Source: Hordeum vulgare subsp. vulgare
Taxonomy: Eukaryota > Streptophyta > Magnoliopsida > Poales > Poaceae
Direction: 5' to 3'
Assembly (NCBI RefSeq): GCF_904849725.1
Contig: NC_058518.1
Location: forward strand, 415,283,081 to 415,347,080
DNA: 64,000 bases
The notes beneath the pieces were generated by a model, which was given only the letters and a program-made list of their open reading frames with translations, did no database searches and was not told the DNA's origin. Below, piece by piece: positions 33,029 through 44,483 of the stretch (position 1 is the first letter of the stretch; each line of letters opens with the position of its first letter). A program made the translations under genes and the position numbers.

Positions 33029-35926
33029 CTGATGGGTACGTTCACTACGAGTGGATGCCGAGGGCGCATGCTTTTCACCACAGAAGTGCTTCCATCATCC
33101 AGAGTTTCACTTCAACAAATTTTCATCCAGCATGTTTTACCCCATGTATGTCCCTCCACAACATATACAACAATTTTACAGATCTTTTAACAGGGAGGAC
33201 AAACCCATCTTGGTTTGGATATTGACCGACAGACAAGTTAGAGAATCAACTTTTTGTTCATGTGTAAGATGAAGAGTTCGTAAATAACTTTCAGTTCAAA
33301 AATTCAAGTCACTCGTATCTATCAGCATTTTTTTTTTGAATTGAGCAAATCCAGAACTAACACCACATAAGGTTGGCCCCCTTAAATGTTGACTTGGTTG
33401 AAAGAAGTATCGTGGGAAGATATGGACAAAACTATCTGGAGAACTTGAGTTATTCCTTCAATACAATAAAGATTAGCATCTCTATGTTAGTATGTATTAA
33501 CATTAATCATGAAAATATGCCCAATTATCATAGTTTCGACGTCTTTTACAAGAGATATGAAGCACCATGTGAATGGTATCCATGAAACGGGATGCCGATG
33601 GAAATGGGCAGATCAAACAAATATCATAATTTGACATGGCGATCTATCCTACTAAATCATTTAATAGAAGGATGCTATAGATGACTCGAGTGGTTAATTA
33701 GTTAAATGATTGAATTGAAATAGTAGGACAAGCCCCATAATCTTATTGATCTGCTTTAAGGAGCCGCGATTGCACACCAGGCCGTGCTAATTATGGTGCT
33801 TAATGAGGCACATCAGCAAGGTCATTCCTAGCGAGACCTGATGCAGCACCTACTCATGGGAAAGAAGGTTCATGAATAACTTTGGGTCTTTGGCTTCCAT
33901 AAAAAAATGAAATAATATCAAAATGGACACAGTTTTGAACAAACTTGAAATCTTCCCAATCCTTCTATGTGGGACCAGAAGCATGTGAGGAATATGTACA
34001 CAAGTATATGCAACCATTGAATATGTAAGGGGAGAAACCAACAAACTTGTTATAGATGTGGTCATGATAGATGTGATAGTTGAGCTCTCTCCCATGTGCC
34101 TTGATTTGAATTCCCGGTCATGAACTACTTCACACTTGGGAGTGTCAGCTGTTTTTGATTTCTTGAAAACGGAAATCATTTCTTGTGTAACACAAACAAT
34201 ATAATGAAGGATTGGTAACTATAACATTGTGTTTCTTTGAAAATATATGAAAAAGGCGACATTTTATCCAAGAGTGGCAACATGCAAAGTAGATAGGCAG
34301 TCAGGTTAGTGAGATGCGAGTGCCTTCTATGCTAGTTATGTACTATAATATGTAAGTAATTAATAGTTCTACATGCTAGAGCCACAACTACCCCTTGAAC
34401 TAAGCATCATTTTCTATGAAAACTTTTCACTTACACTAGACTTGCTATTTCGTTCTGGCTAGACGTATCACTTGGATCCATAGCTCATAAAAATTATATA
34501 CAGCGTTGGCTGGTTGACATATCTGATATCATTATTCAAATTTATATCGCAATTGAATTTGTTTTCAAGCATTATTGACGTGAATGAGGGATCTAGTTTC
34601 TAGAGTTACAACACATCATTATCGAAAAGAGATGATATACTAACATTGGTGGTTATTCATACTACTAGAAAGATTCAAATATATAATTAGGACTTGTCTG
34701 AGGGAGATATTCAGTAAAAACTATATTGAGTGCATAAACTCATATATTGTAATAAGTACATACAGAACCTAAAGAATTGTTTTGTGCATCATTGTCGTTA
34801 CTTTGTTGGGCGAAATCAAAGGTGTTGCAGAAACACACATGTTTAAATGTGCCTTATAAACTGAATGGTTATTCAACAATGCATGTGAATTGTTAAATCA
34901 TGTTAGACCAAGGAATTGTTTTATTCCACAAAATTATTACCTATTGATCCTATTATATTACAAGAAACAAAACATGGTGCCTTAAAACTTTCTAGTTCAT
35001 ACCTCATGTATAATTGATTTTACTATATCTCATAAATAGTATAACCAATCACAATCTAGAGGAGTCAAAGAGTACCAAAAAATAGCACAATCTGCCTTTT
35101 AGTATTTTACATTTTAAGAAAAGCTTATTTGAAAATAGGGTATATATGGTACTTCGTATGGCGCTACTTCACAACAAGTAAGCAATATGCTACAAATAGG
35201 CATACTAAAAAATTGCTATTCAATTTTCAATATGCACAAAACAGAAGATACTTGAAATGCTTTGTACACTTACTAATTATGATCAAAATCAGCTATGAAG
35301 CTCATTCTAAAATGTACTCTATTAAATATGGAACTAAGTTCTGCATGTTTGCAATCGAGTAAGCATACTCAATCAGCCCACTTGAGAAAATAAGTTGGCA
35401 TTACGATCATGCTAAAAGCACCTTTTTGTGAATATGGTAAAACCACCATGAAGCATTTAAGCAAAAGATTCAATCTCTTGAGAATAAAATGTGTTTGGTG
35501 TACCAGGAGAGCACCTCTTAGCCAAAATTCAGCTGAGTTAGATCTACCTAGTCCTATAACATCCAATGGTTGTTGAGGAATTAATTATTAAATCAACTGT
35601 ATCTCTCCATTGAAACAAGTTCAGAGCTTTAAGAACATCCCATTGTGCACACAACTTGGTACCATCGAATTGCAGAACCTGAAAACAACTACATCACATA
35701 ATTGAGCATGATGCACTTACCAGACGTTAGTGTCCTATACAGAGTCAAAGCTGGGTACTGAACAAAGCACACCTTCTAGGGGTGGGGGAGGATCCACGTA
35801 AGGTGCCCCAGATAACAAGAAACAAGCATGGAACCGTGCAACCATCCACCCTACAAACTAAGATCCCTGACCATGCCAAAACCTAGACAAACGTCATGGG
35901 TCAACCCTTCAATGACCGTCGGCACG
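33029..35926. other. No gene supported; one exon-like minus-strand stretch
   Basis: AT-rich and poor in long frames. On the minus strand, TGTAGTTGTTTTCAG at about 35692-35678 is a good intron 3' end. It is followed by a codon-like stretch VLQFDGTKLCAQWDVLKALN leading to LFQWRDTVDL. I cannot connect it to a protein family. ACTACTAGAAAGATT near 34660 resembles a CACTA terminus missing its first base. Confidence 0.3.
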
Positions 35927-35931
35927 ACAAG
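35927..35931. repeat. Target site duplication, left copy (ACAAG)
   Basis: ACAAG directly precedes the left LTR (TGTAGCGACC at 35932). An identical ACAAG directly follows the right LTR at 56115-56119. Confidence 0.9.
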
Positions 35932-38900
35932 TGTAGCGACCCGATCAAGACGAGCCAAGCCTCTGGTGTTTCCGTAGCATTCCAAGATCATGCTGGTACA
36001 CACACAGTACATAATGTATATATTCAAGAGTTCAATCACACAGCTTTATTAATCGAATCTCATAAAGAGTACTTTATTACAATAAAGGATTACAATAAAG
36101 TGGCTGAAGGCCATCTCATGAGATATCTAACAAAGACTAAGCGGAAGCATCAGGTAGACGAGTCCATCCGACTTCAAGGGCATGTCACTGAGCATAGATC
36201 GTAGCCTCACTCCTGGTCGGAAAAGTACTCTGCAACATGATACGTTGCAGCCATGTAGGTCAGCATATTGAATATGCCGGCAAGTCATCAAAGAGAGGGG
36301 GGTAAAATAATAATCAACTATCTCTACATGCATATTTGGCCGGTGGGGGTAAGTTTTGCATAAAAGCCAGTTTTATCCTACAACAAGAGGGGTTGAAAGC
36401 AAAATTTACTACAATGTTTGTTGTTAACGAGATGGTTCCGCCAACCAATTCTCGTACCCGAATAGTTGTTAACACCCACATCATTATTTAGTTGTGTCGA
36501 GAGTTCAGGGGAAATTCAATGCCTTCGGCTCAAGTTGTCCATGACCGTGGACACGGCTAATCGATTAGGTTGGGCACTCTGCAGAGTTTTGCACACGTTC
36601 CCCACAAGATTTGATCACCTCCTTGTTTGTCCTCGCACTTCAGGGTGTTTGAAGACCGGATGATCAAAACATGGTCTTTCAACGGGTCCCTCTGAATCCC
36701 TGTCGGTGCCCACCCATTCCTACCGTTCTTCTACATCTGCTAGCACCGCCTGTCCAGAGTCGCCGCGTTGTCCAACCAAGCCAAAGCCCATAATGACTTG
36801 TGGCTGTGCAGGTAAGCCTTGAGTCTTGAAGTCTCCGTCCATCTCTTCGAGCCTGGGTGAAGCTTTCCGCAGGATGACATGGCCTCTCCAGCATCCCGGG
36901 CATCCACTGGGTTCTCCAGGGAGCCGATCAACCGTCCTTCACCCAGAGTTGCATTGCGTCCGAGGTCTTGAAAATCTTGTCTTAGTCCGGTCTTGATTAT
37001 TATATCAACCTCGCATCACTCGTGATATACACTCAACCGATAACCCGTCTACTCAAGCATAGCATTAAGAAGTTGTCGTCCCGGGGCCAAGTGTCGGGGT
37101 TGTTGTGTTCCTACCACATGATACTACAACTTAAGCTAAAGTTTCCAAGTACCTAGGCAGCATGCAATTGGGCAAAGAAGGTGATCTACCATGCATCGAA
37201 AACATAGGAAAAATAACATGATCAAAATGACTTGCCTTGATGATAGTTGTCTTGCTCGAGCGCTTCTAAGTAACACGCTTCGCATTCCGGATGATCTACC
37301 GATACAAACACAAAGCACACCATAAGCAATTCAATCATTCCACAAGTAAAAATAACATCACAAGTAATGATTTGCGAAAGCCTAAGTAAAAGAATTCAAC
37401 ACGCGCCGGTATGGCAGAAACTTGTTTCTGTTGAAAACACCAGTAAAAATACTTTAAAAATTCTGAAACTTCTACCACAGTAAGATTTTATCACTAGGAA
37501 GCAGTAGCAAAAAGAATCAACTCAAAATCATTTTTTAACCTCCTGGAATAGGCAAAACAAGGTTTAAACTAATTCTGCTCTAACTTATATTTTAAAATTT
37601 CAAACATAGACAAATTATATGTTTTTAAACACTACAGGTAATTTTTGAGGTGCTGGAAAAATAATCAATGTCATTGGACTTCGGGATAAAAAGTTGTGGC
37701 TAAAACAAAACAGAAAGTTTCTGTTTTTGTAAACAGGCAGAAAAAATAAAACTAACCTAGCTAACTAATGGGGTACACGTGGCAAGTAGCTATTGGCTGC
37801 GGAGGGTGTTTGTTTCATGGTTTGGAGCAAACGTCCTAGGCTTAACAAAACCTGCTGGCTAAATTATTAAGTGAACTAAAAACCGTTGGTTTTCTCATAT
37901 AGACCGAAGAGGTATATATGATCTAATCTAGGTCACTAGTTAAAGATCTAAGGGCTACCATGGATTAGAAGAAAGAACAGAGAGGGGGAGAAGAACTACC
38001 GAGCTGGGAGCAGTACTCCGGTGGGGGCGTGGCTGCCGGCGAGGGAGGGGGAGCTCCGGGGCGGTGGAGACGTCGGGGAGGCGGCGGCGGGGTGGTCGTC
38101 CTCCGAGGAGGCGGCGGCGGGGGGGACGGAGAGGGCGCTGTGGTGCAGGAGCTGCTCTGGCGGCGGCGCTGCAGGGGCTAGGGGCGGCGGCGGTTCAGCA
38201 GGGACGGGGTGGGAACGGGGTCGGCTCGGGGCGCTGGGTATTTATAGGCAAGGAGGGGGTGAGCTATGGAAGGGAGAGAGAGGACTCGGGGTAGGAAATC
38301 CCGAGTTTCCTGGGAGGGCTCGGCTCGGGCACTGGTATGGTAGGAGGAGGAAGAAGAAAGGCTGATGGGAGATTGGCTCAGCCAGGTGGGGCCCTTGGGC
38401 AGAGAGAGGGGGGAGAGGGAAGGGGTCGGTCGCCCTACACTTAAGGGATTCAATCCCGGGGCAGTGGGGATTCGGCCCAGCCTATAAGGCACTCAGGGGC
38501 GGCGGTTAAAGGAAAAAAATAACTTTCCTATTTCTAATTTTTCCGAGACAGAAAATAAAAACGAAAAAAAGGAAAGTAAATCAAAATATTAATATATGGT
38601 ATTATATACCAAAAAAATCAGAAAAATATCCTCTACCCGAATAACATTTTTCCAAAGCAAAATAAAAACTTTAAAAAAAATTCAAAAATTCCCAAATTTG
38701 CTTTATTTCTTTTTGCAATTATTTTTGCAAAAGAACTTTGGGTTTTCTTGGCTCAAATATTTCAGAGATTTGCCCGCACTTTGGAGGGTCATTTTCCTCC
38801 GCTCTCTCTCTTGCGTGCAAGAGAGTTTTCTCCGGGCATTTCTCGCGCGAGGAAAAATGAAAATGCAAATCAAAAAGACGAAAGAAATTCACGAGCTAAA

Positions 38901-38976
38901 TTTATTTCAATCACTTATGCATAGATGCTTAGCTACAATGTAAAACATTCCCAATTAGGAAAATTGGGATGTTACA
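35932..38976 (-). mobile_element. Left LTR (3' LTR) of the tandem chromovirus
   Basis: Minus-strand start TGTAACATCCCAATTTTCC at 38976 and end TCGGGTCGCTACA at 35932. TATA box TATAAATA (minus) is at 38239-38246, within a GC-rich stretch. A second AT-rich half (37380-37780) lies downstream in LTR orientation. + strand frames of 60-115 codons here recur in all three LTRs and are not genes. Confidence 0.9.
38239..38246 (-). promoter_or_regulatory. TATA box of left LTR
   Basis: Minus-strand TATAAATA. The same box occurs at 46789-46796 in the middle LTR and 55369-55376 in the right LTR. Confidence 0.6.
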
Positions 38977-38990
38977 AACCTACCCACCTT
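38977..38990 (-). promoter_or_regulatory. Polypurine tract, left internal region
   Basis: Minus-strand AAGGTGGGTAGGTT directly before the LTR start TGTAACATCC. It is identical at 47527-47540. Confidence 0.75.
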
Positions 38991-41900
38991 AAGATGAATC
39001 TCGCCCTCGAGATTCGGGTTGGCTAGAAAACAGGTGCGGGTGGTCTTGACGAAGATCCTCTTCTCGTTCCGAGGTGCCTTCTTCCTCGGTGTGGTGGCTC
39101 CACAACACCTTGCAGAATTTGATGATCTTGCTGCGGGTAACTCTGTTGGCAGTCTCGAGAATCCGGACGGGTTTCTCCTCATACGTCAGATCACTGTCAA
39201 GCTGTATGGCCTCTAGGGGCACTGTATCTCTCAACGGAACATCGGCCATCTCAACGTGGCATTTCTTCAACTGGGAAACATGGAAGACATCATGAACTCC
39301 GGACTATCCTTCCGGCAGTTCCACTTTGTATGCAACTTCGCCTCTACGTTCAAGAATTTTGTAGGGGCCAATGAAACGAGGTGCTGATTTTCCTTTCACA
39401 CCAAATCTCTTGATTCCTCGAAGTGGAGACACCCGAAGATATGCTCGGTCTCCCACTTCGTACGTTACTTCCTTGCGTTTGCTGTCAGCATAACTTTTCT
39501 GCCTGGACTGAGCTATCTTGAGTCGGTCACGAATAAGCTTGACCTTCTCTTCAGAATCTTGGATGAGGCCGGGACCAAAAAGTTGTCGGTCTCCAACTCC
39601 ATCCCACATCAACGGTGTTCTGCACCTCCTTCCGTATAGAGCTTCGAAAGGGGCCATCTTCAGACTGGTCTGGTAGCTGTTGTTGTATGAGAACTCGGCA
39701 TAAGGTAAATTGTCATCCCAACTAGACCCATAGTCTAGTGCGCAAAGCTCTCAACATGTCCTCCAGAATCTGATTAACTCTCTCGGTCTATCCATCTGTC
39801 TACGGGTGAAAAGCTGTACTGAACTCCAATCTTGTTCCCAAGGTTTCATGCAGTTGGTGCCAAAATTTTGATGTGAACTGCGTCCCTCTATCGGACACAA
39901 TGCTCTTCGGTATTCCGTGCAGACATACGATCCTCGTCATATATATCTTGGCCAGCTTGGCACTCGTGTAAGTAGTCTTCACCGGAATGAAGTGAGCTAC
40001 CTTGGTCAAACGATCGACCACAACCCAAATAGAATCATAGCCAGAACGGGTCCGAGGTAATCATGTGATGAAGTCCATACCAAGCTTTTCCCATTTCCAC
40101 TCGGGTATCGGCAGAGGTTGGATCAAACCTGCTGGCTTCTGATGCTCGGCTTTTACTCGCTGACAAACATCGCATATAGCTACGTACTCGGCAATGTCTT
40201 TCTTCAATCCTGTCCACCAGAAACTTTCTTTCAGATCCAGATACATCTTGGTGTTGCCGGGGTGTATCGAGTACGGGGAATCATGAGCCTCCTGAAGTAT
40301 CAACTTCCTGAGTTCGGGATCATTGGGCACATAGATGCGATCCTCAAACCATAAAGTTCCATGTTCATCCTCACGAAAACCTTTAGCCTTCCCGTCTTCC
40401 ATTTTCTGCTTAATCTCAGCTATCTCCTTGTCTGCTTTCTGTGCTTCGCGGATCTTTTCTGTCAAAATGGACTGAATTTCCAGAGTGGCAACAAATCCTC
40501 TTGGAACTATCTCCAATTTGAGCTCTCCGAGGTCATCGACTAACTCCTGGGGTAAACCTCCCGCTGTGAGTGTGTTCACATAACTCTTGCGGCTCAACGC
40601 ATCGGCTACAACATTTGCCTTGCCTGGGTGATAATGCAATCTCATGTCATAGTCCTTGATCAACTCTAGCCATCGCCTCTGTCTGAGGTTCAACTCCTTC
40701 TGCGTGAAGATATATTTCAGGATCTTGTGATCAGTGTAAACATCACAACTGTTTCCGATCAGGAAATGTCTCCAAGTCTTGAGAGCGTGCACTACGGCTG
40801 CTAGTTCCAAGTCATGTGTGGCATAATTCAACTCATGAGGTCTGAGCTATCTGGATGCATAGGCTACAACTTTGCCTTCTTGCATGAGCACTCCTCCGAG
40901 TCCTAGACGAGAAGCGTCACAATAAACTTGGAAATCCTTCCGAATGTTCGGCAATATCAGCACTGGGGCTGTAACAAGATGTTTCCTCAGCTCTTGAAAA
41001 CTGGTTTCACATTCCTCAGTCCAAATATACTTGGATTCCTTCTTCAACAACTCTGTCATGGGCTTGGAAATCTTTGAGAAATTCTCAATGAACCTACGGT
41101 AATATCCGGCAAGTCCGAGGAAACTGCGGATCTCCTTGACTGAAGTGGGTGCTACCCATTCGGTGACTGCTGCGACCTTGGCAGGGTCCACTGCTATTCC
41201 TTCTCCTGAGATGACGTGTCCGAGAAATCCGACTTCCTTCAACCAAAACTCACATTTGCTGAACTTTGCATATAGCTTATGCTCTCGAAGTTTCTCCAGA
41301 ACTAGACGCAGATGTTCCTTGTGTTCCTCTTCGTTCTTGGAGAATATCAGTATGTCATCGATGAACACCACGACAAACTTGTCCAAGTACTCCATAAATA
41401 CCTTGTTCATCAGATTCATGAAATATGCCGGAGCATTAGTCAGTCCAAATGACATGACCGTGTACTCATACAAGCCGTACCGAGTGGTAAAGGCTGTCTT
41501 GGGTATATCTTGTTCACGAATCTTCAACTGATGATACCCGGATCGAAGATCGATCTTTGAGAATACGCGAGCTCCAACTAACTGATCAGATCATCGGCAA
41601 GGGGTACTTGTTCTTGATGGTCACATCGTTTAATGCACGATAATCGACAACCATTCTCAAGGACTTGTCCTTCTTTTCAACCAAGAGCACTGGGGCTCCC
41701 CAAGGTGAAGAACTTGGGCGAATATACCCTTTGTCCAATAACTCCTTAATTTGCTTCTTGATTTCTATCAAGTCATTTGCGGGCATCCGATAAGGTCTCT
41801 TGGATATCGGGGTTGTTCCGGGTAATAGCTCAATCAAGAATTCAATCTCTCTATCGGGTGGCATGCCCAGCAATTCCTCCGAAAATACATCTGGGTACTC

Positions 41901-42449
41901 CTGTACAATTGGTACTTCCTCCTGGACTACTCCCATGAGAGAGTTTACTCGCTTACTCCGTGTCGGGCGCTGAGACACGTACTTAATCCGCTTCTGCTCG
42001 GGGGTGGTGAGCAAAATAGACTTAAGGGCACAATCGATATTCCCTTCATACTTGGCCAACCAATCCATGCCTAGGATTACATCCAATCCCTGGGACTCTA
42101 ATACGATGAGGTCGGTGGGAAAATTATGGTTCCCGATGTTGAGACTCAAAGCATGGCATCCTATCCCGGCTGTCATCATGCCTCCTGGGGAACTGACCTT
42201 AATAGGTTGGCTGAGGGTTCTAGTTGGCAAACTATACTTTTCCACAACTACCCTTGATATGAATGAATGTGTTGCACCAGAATCAAAAAGTACCAATACT
42301 GGACGTGAATTTAGCAAAAACTTACCAACCACAGTATCGGGGTGATCATAGACCTCTTCAACATCAAGGTGGTTCACCTGAGCTCGTGGAAAAGGATTGG
42401 GCTTCTTTGCTGCAGAGTTGCCGTTGCCGTTTCCATTTCCCTGCTTGTT
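38989..42449 (-). pseudogene. pol: Pol (protease, RT, RNase H, integrase, chromodomain-like tail), left copy
   Basis: From the right: protease [14 protein letters not shown] and [14 protein letters not shown] with [50 protein letters not shown] and catalytic FIDDILIFS; RNase H with [13 protein letters not shown] and [12 protein letters not shown]; integrase HHCC, VVDRLTKVAHFIPVKTTY and SDRGTQFTS. The tail is EEKPVRILET ... VLWSHHTEEEGT. Lesions: a deletion/frameshift at about 41586 in the RT motif (PLPMI*), TGA at 40061 in integrase, a stop at 39800 and frameshift before 39657, and TAG at 39304. All these are also in the right copy. TAG 40847-40849 (CAG to TAG in SRQLRPHE) is private to this copy. 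Confidence 0.92.
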
Positions 42450-43445
42450 CTAGGGACATTCAGTGGCATAGTGTCCCGTCTTCTGACACTTGAAGCAAGT
42501 GATGTGAGTCAGATCCTTCTGAGCTAGAGCTGAATGCTGCTGAGTGCCAGTACCGCCATTCTTGAAGTTGTTGTTGTTGTGGTGGTTCCCATTTCCTCCA
42601 TGGTTGTGGCCTCCATGGTTGTGCACGGGGTGGTTATGCTGAACGTGTCCTCCAAACTTACCGGATCCAGTCCCGGTATTCCCTGGATAAGGGGTGTAGC
42701 GAGGCTTCTGCTGAGTGCCGGAGTTGAACTTTCCAACCCCATACTTTCGCTTGCGGTTCTCAATCTGCTGGTGTTTCCCCTCCAAGATGAGGGCCTTATC
42801 AACCAGCTCCTGGTAGTTGTTGAAGGTGGCTACCGTCAACTGAATGCTCAGCTCATCATTCAGTCCTTCCAAGAACTTTTCCTGCTTGGCCGCATCATCG
42901 GCCACATCTCCAGGTGCATAATGGGCGAGCATGCTGAATTCATTGACGTACTGAGCCACAGAGCTATTCCCCTGGCGTAAGTTGCGAAACTCACGCTTCT
43001 TGAGACTCATTGCACCAGCTGAGACATGCGCGGTGCGGAAGGCTTGCTTGAATTGCTCCCAAGTGACTCCAGCAATGGGATAAGTGGTGGTGTAGTTCTC
43101 CCACCAAGCAGCTGCAGGGCCTTCAAGTTGATGCGCGGCAAAATGCACCTTCTCAGCTTCAGAACAACCAGCGGTGATGAGTTCACGCTCCATCTTGCGG
43201 AGCCAATCATCTGCCACAATGGGTTCAATGCTGCTGGAGAAAGTTGGAGGGTTCAACCTCAGAAAACGGGTGAGATTGTCAGCCTGGGGTGGATGATGGT
43301 TGTTGTTGTTGTTGTTCTGGTTCTGAATGATCAGCTGCATCAGGGTGTTTTGTTGCTGGATCAACTGGGTGAGTTCCGGCGGAAAGTTGGACTCAGGGGC
43401 GCGTCTCGGAGGCATCTGATGTTTGTAGAGGGGTGAGATTAGCAT
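42450..43445 (-). CDS. gag: Gag, left copy (331 codons)
   Basis: The frame opens at 43445; the second Met (MPPRRAPESN, residue 11) is the likelier start. A Gln/Asn-rich N-terminus is followed by the Retrotrans_gag domain (VADDWLRKMERELI, FAAHQLEGPAAAWWEN, VTWEQFKQAFRTAHV, LKKREFRNLRQGNSSVAQYV, FLEGLNDELSIQLTV). A His/Asn/Gly-rich linker precedes an intact zinc knuckle CFKCQKTGHYATEC (CX2CX4HX4C). The ORF ends at TAG (42450-42452) right after the knuckle. The frame then continues in phase into protease ([10 protein letters not shown] ...), so the stop lies inside the former gag-pol frame. The same TAG is in the right copy. Confidence 0.9.
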   Translation of the reverse strand: MLISPLYKHQMPPRRAPESNFPPELTQLIQQQNTLMQLIIQNQNNNNNNHHPPQADNLTRFLRLNPPTFSSSIEPIVADDWLRKMERELITAGCSEAEKVHFAAHQLEGPAAAWWENYTTTYPIAGVTWEQFKQAFRTAHVSAGAMSLKKREFRNLRQGNSSVAQYVNEFSMLAHYAPGDVADDAAKQEKFLEGLNDELSIQLTVATFNNYQELVDKALILEGKHQQIENRKRKYGVGKFNSGTQQKPRYTPYPGNTGTGSGKFGGHVQHNHPVHNHGGHNHGGNGNHHNNNNFKNGGTGTQQHSALAQKDLTHITCFKCQKTGHYATECP

Positions 43446-43626
43446 AGAACAATGGTCTAAGAGTAATTACACTACCCATATGAATGCAACACACAAGTAT
43501 CACACCACACATTTTATTCAATCATCACAAAGGTTCACACGATGGTACAAAATTCAATAATCCTAAACATCGGCCTAAAACGTAAAACGATAAAGTAAAT
43601 TTGGTGGTCTAGTCTAAGTGTCCTCC

Positions 43627-44334
43627 TCAGAATAGCATGGTGGCGGGTCCTTCGGTGGAGCTTTCTTCATAGTCCTCGTCGTTGCTGATCAAGGGGGCTA
43701 CGTCTCCTTCGGGATGAAGGTTCTCGCCCATGTCCAGTTCCTCCTCCAGGTATGCAACTCGAGTCTTCAGCTTCTCGATCCGCTCCAGAAAGTCCTTCAC
43801 CTCCAGCTCATGTTCATAGTGGGCTTCCCGGGCTGCATCTTCAAGTTCAAGCTCTCGGAGTGACAATTGCTTGATCTTCCTGGCGTCCTTGATCACGTGA
43901 TACTCCAGAGTCCCGCTATGCTTCTCCAAGGTCTGGGCATAAGACAAGAGAGCGTCCTTGGTCTTGCTTGAGATGATATCTCCGTCTTCGTTTCTCCGGG
44001 ATAAGGCGAATAGGTCTGGAGAAATAGGGCAGCCTTTGTATTCTTCCTTGATACGTCCGAGTGCACAATGGATCGCCATGTCCCTTCCGAGAATCCAGTT
44101 GGGTGCGATGAACTTGAAATCCATCGGCTCAGTGCGCGGCTGGAATGTCCTTCCGGGAATGTGCACCTCGATCCTGTAGCGTGAATCCTCCGGGTAAGAC
44201 GAAGTTGGCTTCCCTGTGATAGTCGACAGAGCAATCCTCAAGTCCTTGGTGATCTGCACCAGCTCCTTTCCGAACGGCATAGTGGTGTCGGGCTGGCAAA
44301 ACTCCGTGAACTTAACAGGGACGAACGTGGCCAT
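43627..44334 (-). CDS. Extra ORF between PBS and gag (orf0-like), left copy, intact 235 codons
   Basis: MATFVPVKFTEF ... runs without a stop to residue 235. The N-terminal half (about 1-120) is globular with PNWILGRDMAIHCALGRIKE. Residues about 125-205 are rich in Glu, Lys and Leu with heptad-like spacing (RELELEDAAREAHYEHELEV, ERIEKLKTRVAYLEEELDMG), a likely coiled coil. The C-terminus is acidic (SNDEDYEESSTEG). It lies 133 bp from the PBS and upstream of gag on the same strand. No known enzymatic motif. An extra ORF here is known as orf0 in rice RIRE3/RIRE8; the relation is inferred from position. Function unknown. Confidence 0.75.
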   Translation of the reverse strand: MATFVPVKFTEFCQPDTTMPFGKELVQITKDLRIALSTITGKPTSSYPEDSRYRIEVHIPGRTFQPRTEPMDFKFIAPNWILGRDMAIHCALGRIKEEYKGCPISPDLFALSRRNEDGDIISSKTKDALLSYAQTLEKHSGTLEYHVIKDARKIKQLSLRELELEDAAREAHYEHELEVKDFLERIEKLKTRVAYLEEELDMGENLHPEGDVAPLISNDEDYEESSTEGPATMLF

Positions 44335-44466
44335 CTAAAACATTGGAAAATCGGAGAGAAGTCAGAAATGATCAGAAGAGGAAATAGAAGATTTATAGAC
44401 ATAAGAGAAAATAGTTTTCTTCCTAAGGCTTTTCCATTCCTAGAGGTTACGTCCTAAGGTCAGCGT

Positions 44467-44479
44467 GGCTCTGATACCA
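44467..44479 (-). promoter_or_regulatory. Primer binding site (tRNA-iMet), left internal region
   Basis: Minus-strand TGGTATCAGAGCC, four bases after the end of the middle LTR at 44484. Confidence 0.9.
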
Positions 44480-44483
44480 TTTC

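Noticed and set aside
34655..34670. ACTACTAGAAAGATT as a CACTA terminus
   Set aside because: The first C is missing (TACTACTAG), and no subterminal repeat array or partner end is seen.
38021..38365. Gly/Ala-rich 114-codon frame, repeated in the other two LTRs
   Set aside because: It is antisense to the LTR promoter region and recurs only because the LTRs are copies; no domain, and its length varies in the right LTR.
38596..38943. 115-codon + frame repeated near each LTR start
   Set aside because: AT-rich LTR sequence read antisense; conserved only by the LTR duplication.
44467..44479. tRNA gene fragment matching GGCTCTGATACCA
   Set aside because: It is the PBS, complementary to the tRNA 3' end only; no cloverleaf is present.
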